Made by a program: the position numbers and the translations under genes. Shown here piece after piece: positions 55,055-64,000 of a DNA stretch of 64,000 nt; positions within the stretch are counted from its first letter, which is position 1; each line of letters opens with the position of its first letter. The DNA is from Archilochus colubris. Its lineage: Eukaryota; Chordata; Aves; Apodiformes; Trochilidae. The DNA is taken from positions 29,006,826-29,070,825 of the forward strand of contig CM041115.1 in assembly GCA_023079485.1 (NCBI GenBank). The letters are read 5' to 3'. The notes under the pieces are model-generated. The model was not told where the DNA came from, searched no databases, and saw nothing but the letters and a program-made list of their open reading frames with translations.

Positions 55055-55985
55055 AAGAACGGTTTCACTTAAAAGAGACCTTAACTATCATCCAGTTCCA
55101 ATGCCTTGCATGGCCATGCACAACTTCCTGTGGGACAGGTTGCTCAAAGCCCATCCAGCCTGGCCTGGAACACTTCCAAATATAGGACATCCACAGCTTC
55201 TTTGGACAACCTGTGCCAGCATCTCACCACACTCACAGTGAAGAATTTCTTTCCAAAGTCTTATCTAAATCTACCCCCTTCCATTTTAAAACCATTTTTA
55301 AACCATTTAAAACCATTCTTCCTCATCCTATTACTACATTCCCTTATAAAAAGTTCCTCCCCTGGTTACCTGCAATCCCTCTTCAGGCACTGGAAGTCTT
55401 CTATAAGGTCTCCTCTAACATGTCAACAACAAAATGCAGCTTGGTATCAGCACAATTGCTGAGAGTGCACTCAATTCCTGTGTCTGTGTCACTGACAAAG
55501 ATGTTAAACAGCACCCGTTCCCACACCAAGCCTGAAGAACACAATTCAACACAATTCTGTTCTCCATTTGTTCACTGGGCTGTTGACCACTACTCTTTAA
55601 GTGCAACCATCTAGCCAATTCCTTATCCACCAAATGGTCTATCAGTCGAATCCATAACTTTCCAATTTAGAGGCCAGATTTTCATGTGGGACTGTATCAA
55701 ATACTTTGCACAAGTCCAGGTAAATGATGTCAGTTGCTCTCCCCTTGTCCATTCATTCTGTAATCCCACTGTAAAAAGCCATCATACTTTTTCAGGGACG
55801 ATTTGTGCTTGGTGAAGCTTTATTGGTTGCCACCAACCACCTCCACATTTTCCATGTGCTTTAGCAAATGCTTCAGGAAGATCTGCTCCATGATCCTGCC
55901 AAGTACAGAGGTGAAACTGACTGGCCTGTAGTTCTCTGGGTATTCCTTGCAGTCTCTCTCTGCCTGCGCTTGATAGTTCTATTCA
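55055..55985 (-). repeat. CR1 LINE, antisense, with internal deletion
   Basis: Reversed 3' UTR (CATCCAGTTCCAATGCC, GTTGCTCAAAGCCCATCC, AAGTTCCTCCCCTGG) at 55055-55420. It then jumps at about 55421 straight to RT sequence (GCTTGGTATCAGCACAATTGC, AAAGATGTTAAACAGCACC, AAGTCCAGGTAAATGATGTC), omitting the end of ORF2. An ATTTTAAACCATTTAAAACC duplication near 55287-55317 is local. The octamer tail is missing. Confidence 0.87.
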
Positions 55986-56195
55986 TTATGTAAAAAAGAG
56001 ACTGATAAATTCCTACAATTTCCTGTGTCTTGTTCTTGAAATGTCAGATGTGACCATTAAGTGATGTAAAAGAGAGTACAGGTTAAGCTGTACAAGTTCA
56101 GCTGGCACTGGAGAAATTAGGCATCTCTCTGGCTTACACTTTTGCCCCTTCATTACAATAATTTCTTCTCATTCCTACTAGTAGGATGCAAAGAC

Positions 56196-56227
56196 AAAAA
56201 AAAAAATAAAATAAATAAATAAATAAA
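56196..56227. repeat. (A)n(AAAT)n microsatellite
   Basis: A11 followed by about five AAAT units. Confidence 0.92.
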
Positions 56228-56467
56228 GGTCTTTTTCACATGACAGACAGAAGGATGTGTTTGAATGTGAAGGTGATAATTATATAAAATTATAGGAGAA
56301 AGATAGCTGGAAACTGAGAAACTGACAACATACTGTATATTAAAGAGTTTTTAGATGTAGTCCTAGCTTTTCTGAACACTGAATCTTTTCAGGTCTGCTT
56401 TCTACAAAACTGGAATAGTCCAAACAGCAGATTTCTCATTTTAATTTAATTGGTTAGGACTAACAAT

Positions 56468-56487
56468 AATAAATAAATAAATAAATA
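56468..56487. repeat. (AAAT)n microsatellite
   Basis: Five consecutive AAAT units. Confidence 0.9.
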
Positions 56488-57952
56488 AGTGTAAAACTCC
56501 CAGACTCTCTTTTTTTTCTTTCCCGTATAGAGAGTTAGCATTACTTTCAATTAATGTCAAGATCAACAAAAATACATTCATTTTCCAAACAAAGATATTG
56601 CAACTGAAACTTCTGTAGTTCTCTAGAATGATTAATCTTATGGTATGTTAGGAGGCTTCAAGAATTTTCAGTTTCTCATAGGCATTTCAACACTTCTAAA
56701 AGTATTTTCATGGTATACTAAGGATTTCTATTGCACTAATTTGAGAAAGACACATTGTAAATTATGAAACAACTGACAACTGATCACAATGCAACTCGAC
56801 CCTTCTTGTATTTCTAGCAGTGGAAAAATATATGGTAACTGATGTTCAAGTCCAGGGACTATTAGAACCTGAGAGTAATTGACAACTATGAAACACAGGA
56901 AAACCTAATGGCACCCTGGGTATTTGGGCTCATCTCCCTATTCTGATAACACTGTAGGAGACCCAGACTTTATCACTGACAACACTTTCAGTTTATTTCT
57001 GGTGGCAATGCACAGATGGTGAAGACAAAATGTAAGAAATGTTATAAGAATTTTAAATTAACAGTTGCAGCCCTTTCACAGTCTTTGTTAGTGAATGGTA
57101 GCAGTGGTAAAGATTTGTTTGTGTTTATTTTCCAAATTTGAACTTAGTATGTTTTGCTTCTTAGGTACTAGTGCTTTGATAAATGTAGCTAATGATCATC
57201 TTGATAACTAATAACAAGAATATATTGCAAATCAAACAACCCTAGAGTTATCAGTGTATTATATAATAATATATCTAGCTAGTTGGTCTGACACATGCAT
57301 AACAATATCCAAGTTCTATTATTGAAGTTTTTATTGAAGCTATTAAACTTCACATTCAGTATTTTAAATTAATATTAATTAATTATATTACTGTCCATGT
57401 TCATTCAATAACATAAAGAAATAAAACAGTACAGGGCTCATTTTTAGGCAGAATGTCAAATTTATTTATTGCACATGAATTCTTCATTAGTGGGAAGTTC
57501 ATTACAAAGATGTGAAAAAAAATCAATAAAATACATTTAAAAACATAGCTGCATTCACTTGACAAGAATTTTTAAAAATTAAATATAAATGATTGATTAA
57601 AATTGCTACAGCTAATTTGAATTGTGTTCGTTTCCATGCCAGCAATGTAGAGAAATATCTTCTGTGAAATTAAAAAAGTTAGTAAATAGATAATGGGTTT
57701 CTGTTAACTTGCATGAAGACAATCATTCAGTCAGTTGAAAAATAACTTCCTACTTTATTAAGTGTCCTTTACATCTTCATTTATTTGACTTTATATGATT
57801 ATGTATCTTCCAAGGATAATTACCTTTTTCTTCTTTAATTATGAACATCGAATACTCTATGAGCTTTTTATAGTGATACCAGTACCTTTGTGTGTTCAAT
57901 CTATACTGATTATGAAAGATGATAATTACTTTTATTGAGATAAAATGTGTTC

Positions 57953-57998
57953 AGTTTTCTCCTCTCTCCTTCCCTTTCCCTTTCCATTTCCCTTTCCT
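57953..57998. repeat. Pyrimidine-rich CCCTTT hexamer tract
   Basis: CTTCCCTTTCCCTTTCC-like run of nearly pure pyrimidine, 46 bp. Confidence 0.85.
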
Positions 57999-58214
57999 GA
58001 AAGGAAATACGTAAAACACTCACATAAATAGAAAATAGATTTCACTGGAGCACTGTCAGGGAGCTGTAACCTTTTAGCCCAGTCATGAGAAGTACGAATG
58101 TAAGTACAAAAATCAGAATACATAGATTTATAATGTAATTATGAAAATTATCCAGTATCATTCTTTTCTTTATCTGTACAACCTAGGTGTCTGTTATTTC
58201 ATTGTTATAGTACA

Positions 58215-58795
58215 GAATCAAGTAGGTCAGCGAAGGTGATTTTCCTACTCTACTCCACCCTCATGAGACTCTGCTTGGGACACTGCACCCAGTTCTGGGT
58301 TTCCAAGCACTAGATAGACATGGACCAGCAAAAGCATGTCCTGAGGAGGGTGATGAAAGTGACCTGAGGGTTAGAACATCTCTCCTATGAAGAACAGCTG
58401 AGAGAGCTGGGGTTGTTTAGCCTGGAGAAGAGAAGACTCTAGGGAGATCTTACTGTGGCCTTTCAATACTTAAAAGCAGGCTTATAAGGAAGAGTGACAG
58501 TTTTTTTCAGTATCCGTATTGACAGTAAGGGTTTTAAACTAAAAGAGGATACATAATATTTGACATAAGGAACACGTTTTTTTTGTTTGTTTGTTTGTTT
58601 TTCTGTTTTTTTTAATTATGATAGTCATGAGACACTAGAAAAAGTAACCCTGAGCAGTTGTGGATGCTCCCTCCCTGGAAGTGTTCAAATTCAACCTGAT
58701 CTAGTGAAGAATGTCCCTGCATATCTCAGGGGGTATAGGAAGAAAATGATCTTTAAAAAGTCCCTTCCAACCCAACTATTGAAAGAATCTATGCA
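58215..58795 (+). repeat. CR1 LINE, 3' part (sense)
   Basis: ORF2 end (CCACCCTCATGAGACTCTGC, CACCCAGTTCTGGGTTTCC), then AGCCTGGAGAAGAGAAGACTC, GGATGCTCCCTCCCTGGAAG and CCTTCCAACCCAACTATTG. A TTTG-rich insertion or expansion at 58577-58613 interrupts the 3' UTR. The octamer tail is decayed. Confidence 0.88.
58577..58613. repeat. (TTTG)n low-complexity tract
   Basis: T-rich run with four GTTT units inside the CR1 3' UTR. Confidence 0.85.
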
Positions 58796-58899
58796 ATCAA
58801 GATGTTCCTTGAAGCGTGTACTCAAGTCTGTTTCCTCACTCCATTTGCTAGAAGCCTACCCATCTGCCTTCCTGACCTGCTTTCTAGGGAATGGCACTG

Positions 58900-60050
58900 A
58901 ATCACACAGAATGTTAAGGGTTGGAAAGGACTTCTGTCCAACCCTCCTACCAGAACACGTTCTTCCAGAGTAAGTTGCACAGGATGGCATCCAAGCGGGT
59001 TTTGAATCTCTCCAGAAACAGAGACCCTGCCACCTCTCTGGGCAGCCTGTTCTAGTGTTCTACTACCCTCAAACTAAAGAAGTTCCTCCTCATGTTTAGA
59101 TGAAGCTTTCTGTGTTCAGATCTGTGCCCTTTACAGTGTGTTCTGTCACTGGGCACCAGTGAACAAGGACTGATCCTTTTATATATTTATAAAAGCTGAT
59201 AATATCTCCCCTCAGTCTCTTCTCCAGACTAAAAAGATCCAAATCCCTCAGCTTTTCAACAGAGACATTTCCTAGTTTCCTAATCATCTTTGTAGCCCTT
59301 TGTTGTACCCATCTAGTAATTTCCTGCCCTTCTGAACTGGACACAATAGTGCAGATGCAGCCTCACATGGGCAGAATAAAGGAAAGGGATAAACTACTTT
59401 GACTTTCTTGCCACATTCAGTGCATCCAAGAACGCCATTGGCCTTCTTGAACATGAGGGCCTACTGCTGGCTCATGTCCACCAGGACTCCCAGGTCTTTT
59501 TCTGCAGAAATGTTTTCCAGAAGGTCAGTTCCTCACCTGTACAGCTGCATGGGGTTATCGGTCCCTAGGTGCAGTACACTACACTTGCCCTAGTGGAATT
59601 TCATAATGTTTCCTTCTACCAAGCTCTCCAGCCTTTCCAGGTCACACTGGACAAGCCTTCTGGTGTGTCAGCCTCTTCTCCCAGTTTTGCATCATGAGCA
59701 AACTTCCTGAAAATAAAATCTTTCCCTTCATCATGGTTACTGACGAAAATATTGAACAAGACTGGGCCCAGTACTGAATCCTGGGGAATACCACTTATTA
59801 CAGACCTCCAACTAGACTCTGCACCACTAATGACACAGAGTTCTGTCTTTGAGCCAGTTTTAATCCACCCCACTGTCCATTAAACTGAACCACACTTCCT
59901 GAGCTTTCTGATGAGGATTCTGTGGGAGATGGTGTTAAAAACCTTGCTGAAGTCAAAGTAGACAATATCTACTGCCCTCCACTCATCTATACATCCAGTC
60001 ATGCCATTGTAGAAGACTATCAGATTATCTAGACTTGTCCAGTCTTCAGA
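58900..60050 (-). repeat. CR1 LINE, antisense, 3' UTR to RT
   Basis: Begins with a decayed tail CACACAGAATGTTAAGGGTTGG, then CAACCCTCCTACCAGAACACG (a divergent 3' UTR subfamily). It continues through ORF2 C-terminal sequence to RT near 60040. The 5' part is missing. Confidence 0.87.
59616..59873 (-). pseudogene. CR1 ORF2 reverse-transcriptase palm remnant
   Basis: This minus-strand frame reads SGIPQDSVLGPVLFNIFVS followed by FRKFAHDAKLG. It is the palm region of CR1 RT, where the family has SGVPQGSVLGPVLFN and FADD. The catalytic motif is FAHD here (first aspartate replaced by histidine), and PQG has become PQD. Inactive fragment. Confidence 0.88.
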
Positions 60051-60329
60051 CTACCCCGTTTCGCTTCTATCTAGTTACCAACAGTGTGGACAGGGGACAC
60101 CTGGTATGTATCAAGCAGGACTCTAGGGGCAAGGGCACAAGGTTTTGTTAGGGTGACATTTTCCAGATTCTTTATAACAGAAGATATCTTGAGGACTGAG
60201 TTGATCTTTTGGATCAACAACTAGTTGCGAAGATCTTGTCAGTAACAATTATTCAGCTTTAAAAATCTTAAGACACTCTTTGATGATCAAGAGTTGCTAG
60301 GAATACACAGAATCATGCTAATCATGACC

Positions 60330-60627
60330 ACAGGGATGTAGTGAAATAGCTCACACAATTGGAGTGGTTCCACAGATGGATACAGGCTGTTTAGAAAATA
60401 CTAGCCAGGACACGGAGGAAAGGCATTTAATTATGTGAGCAAACAGTAAAGGTGTATGGAGGTCTTTCTGGTGCAGACATCTCAGAGTTTATGGAATAGG
60501 ATTAGAGGAGAGAAGAAAGGTGGTGGCGTTGTGGTGGATGTCTATCACAGACTCCCATAGATGAGAGATTGGGTGAGACATTCTTCAGACAACTGGAAGA
60601 AGCCTTAGGTTCACAGATCTTGGTCAT
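60330..60627 (+). repeat. CR1 LINE, sense, endonuclease fragment
   Basis: GGAGTGGTTCCACAGATGG, ATACAGGCTGTTTAG and GGTGGTGGCGTTGTGGTGG match the CR1 endonuclease N-terminal coding region in sense. It ends at CAGATCTTGGTCATTG, just before the GDFN motif would occur, where an LTR-like piece begins. Confidence 0.7.
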
Positions 60628-60807
60628 TGTTACAGTCTTAGCCAAGAACTAGGTGATAGATGCTCTTTGTTACTCCCCCACCACCCTCTCAAGGGAAGAT
60701 AAAAAAAGGGAATTAGGATGAAAGACTTTAAGGCTGCAAAAGAACAAGAACAGGTTTAATGAAGTAGTAATAATAATGATGATTATAGTGAATTACAATT
60801 GATGACA
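60628..60807 (-). mobile_element. LTR-like fragment inserted between CR1 pieces
   Basis: The stretch runs from TGTTACAG to TGATGACA. Its interior (TTACTCCCCCACCA, CAAGGGAAGATAAAAAAAGGG, AAGACTT) resembles the left part of the solo LTR at 8886 (ATTCCCCCACTCCCACC, AAGGGGAAGACAAAAGGGG). No target duplication is visible (flanks GTCAT and TTTAG), so deletion probably joined it to the CR1. Confidence 0.5.
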
Positions 60808-61445
60808 TTTAGAGGGACACAGGCAGGCTGGAAAAATGGGCTGACAGGGACCTCAAGTTGTTCAACAAAGGGAAGTGGAAGGTCTTGAACCTATGGAGTT
60901 ATAATCCCAACAAGGGTTTACCAGCATACACTGGAGGCTGACTGTGGATTTGATGAAAAGGACAGGATAAACACTAGGCTGACAACAAGCTGGCAACTTG
61001 CCCTTGTGACACAAGCCAACAACATACTAGGCCATTTTAGGAAGAGAGTTACCATCAGGTCATGGAAGGTTATTCTTCCCCTCAAGTCAGTCATAGTAAT
61101 GCAACACATCAGAACTGTGGGATCCCTATTACAAGGGAAACATAGACATACAGGAGAAAATTTAGCAAAAAAATCCATGTGTATAATTAAGGGACTTAAC
61201 TGATTGCCATGTCAGTAGAGGCTAAGAGAGCTAGGACTGCAGAAGAGACTCAGGGGAGATCTTAACCATGTGTTTAAATACTTGATGGGAAAGTGTAGAT
61301 GGAGATGCAGCCAGTATCTTTTCAGTAGCATTTAGTGACAGGACAAGAAGCTGTGGGTGCAAAGTGAAATACAGGGTTTTACTGAGAAGTTGGTTCAAAA
61401 CTGGTATGGGTTGCCTAGAAATAACTAAGAGAACCAGGCATTACT
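60808..61445 (+). repeat. CR1 LINE, sense, ORF2 C-terminus and 3' UTR
   Basis: GGGCTGACAGGGACCTCAAG and TTCAACAAAGGGAAGTGG encode the ADRDL..FNKGK motif of CR1 ORF2. AACATACTAGGCCATTTTAGG and GTTATTCTTCCCCTC are the LGxxR and VILPL parts. The 3' UTR follows (GAGATCTTAACCATGTG). Together with 60330-60627 this could be one copy that lost its RT core. It meets an opposite-strand CR1 tail to tail at about 61480. Confidence 0.8.
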
Positions 61446-61479
61446 CACAGCTGTTAGGTTTTCCTTTTCAAATACTTAG

Positions 61480-61930
61480 AATCGTAGAATATGCCGAGTT
61501 GGAAGGGACACATCAGGATCATCAAGTCCAACTCCTGTTCCTGTGTAGGGCATCCCCAGAATCACACTATGTGCCTGAGAGCACCATCCAAATGATTCTT
61601 GAACTCAGGTAGGCTTGGTGCTGTGACCACTTCCCTGAGGTGTGGGGGTGACCACACCCTCTGGGTGAAAAATCTTTTCCTTATATACAACCTGAACCAC
61701 CCCTGATTCAGCTTCCTACCATTTTTCCGAGTCTTGTATTTGGTCACAGGAGTGAAGAAATTGGTGCCAATCCCATTTCTTCCCCTTGTGAAGAAGCTGT
61801 ATACTGTTATGAGGTCACGCTTCAGCTTCCTTTTCTCCAAACTGAAGAATCCAAGTGACCTCAGGTGCTCCTCATAAGTCATCCCTTCCAGATCCTTCAA
61901 GATCCCTGTTTCCTTTGGACACTCACCAAC
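61480..61930 (-). repeat. CR1 LINE, antisense 3' UTR
   Basis: TTAGAATCGTAGAATATGCC and GAGTTGGAAGGGACACATCAGG, then CCTGTTCCTGTGTAGGGCATC and GTGGGGGTGACCACACCC. It has the same subfamily tail as 16256, but with the full-length 3' UTR up to TTCTCCAAACTGAAGAATCC. The minus-strand frame 61562-61900 is a by-product of the repeat. Confidence 0.87.
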
Positions 61931-63744
<1,814 letters not shown>

Positions 63745-64000
63745 TCCTTTGTTTTTCATGAAATGGGAGAGCAGGACAGAGATGACATCATCATCTTCTG
63801 AGGAAAGGCTAAGAAAACTGGGTTTGTTCATCCTTGAGAAGAGAAGGTTTAGCAGAGACCTTATTATGATGTTCCAATTCTTTAAAGGTGGCCACAAAGA
63901 AGATGGAGACTCCCTATTTACAAGGAGTCCCATGGGTAAGACAAGGGATAATGGGCACAAGTTGCTCCTGGAGAGATTCTGATTGGACACAAGAGGAAAT
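63745..64000 (+). repeat. CR1 LINE, sense, cut by window end
   Basis: TCTGAGGAAAGGCTAAGAAAAC, TTCATCCTTGAGAAGAGAAGG and AGAGACCTTATTATGATG are the CR1 3' region in sense (ORF2 end and start of 3' UTR). The rest lies beyond position 64000. Confidence 0.85.

Larger units (their letters stand above)
55986..58214. other. Intronic sequence with AAAT microsatellites
   Basis: AT-rich sequence. AAAT repeats lie at 56196-56227 and 56468-56487, and a pyrimidine-only CCCTTT-type tract at 57953-57998. No exon or transposon. Confidence 0.55.

Noticed and set aside
58587..58973. 128-codon plus-strand open frame
   Set aside because: It runs across a sense CR1 3' UTR and into an antisense CR1 tail, so it is a chance fusion of repeat sequence.

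Overview
The window is vertebrate, almost certainly avian, nuclear DNA. It is AT-rich and CpG-poor. It carries many CR1 LINE copies whose 3' ends show the bird/archosaur octamer tail (ATTCTATG type), plus solo LTRs of retroviral type with clean target-site duplications. Crocodilian or turtle origin is less likely but cannot be fully excluded from sequence alone.

The only protein-coding gene I can support is a contactin-associated protein (CNTNAP/Caspr, neurexin superfamily) on the + strand. Four consecutive internal exons are present: 10475-10668, 52700-52847, 62481-62684 and 62844-63028 (194, 148, 204 and 185 nt). They encode about 243 residues covering most of the N-terminal discoidin (F5/8 type C) domain and most of the first laminin-G domain. 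Reading phases join perfectly (introns of phase 1, 0, 1, 1, 0). The introns are 42.0 kb, 9.6 kb and 159 bp. Neither the first exons (signal peptide, first discoidin cysteine) nor the rest of the gene (further LamG, EGF and fibrinogen-like domains, transmembrane segment, cytoplasmic tail) lie in the window. The sequence is nearest the CNTNAP3/CNTNAP4 branch, but the exact paralogue is undecided.

Everything else is intronic. About a quarter of the window by my rough tally is CR1, mostly antisense to the gene. The main blocks are 2.8-3.4, 5.7-8.5, 12.9-14.8, 15.9-17.1, 19.6-20.5, 28.8-30.1, 31.7-33.4, 36.1-36.4, 38.4-39.2, 50.2-50.9, 55.1-56.0, 58.2-61.9 and 63.7-64.0 kb. Several carry broken ORF2 (endonuclease and reverse transcriptase) fragments with damaged catalytic motifs. 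Two solo LTRs are well bounded: 6162-6509 (6-bp duplication, nested inside a CR1) and 8886-9323 (5-bp duplication). A complex block at 14.8-15.8 kb contains a tandem duplication and a 180-bp foldback element with 55-bp arms. A second non-CR1 repeat-like block with two related units lies at 51.0-52.15 kb.

The stretches 20.5-28.8 and 39.3-50.2 kb hold no transposon I can recognise. I found no rRNA, complete tRNA, CRISPR array, operon or other compact new system. The more unusual items are the foldback element, several AG|GT sites in the long intron that look like recursive-splicing points, and an extra cysteine in the LamG1 exon.
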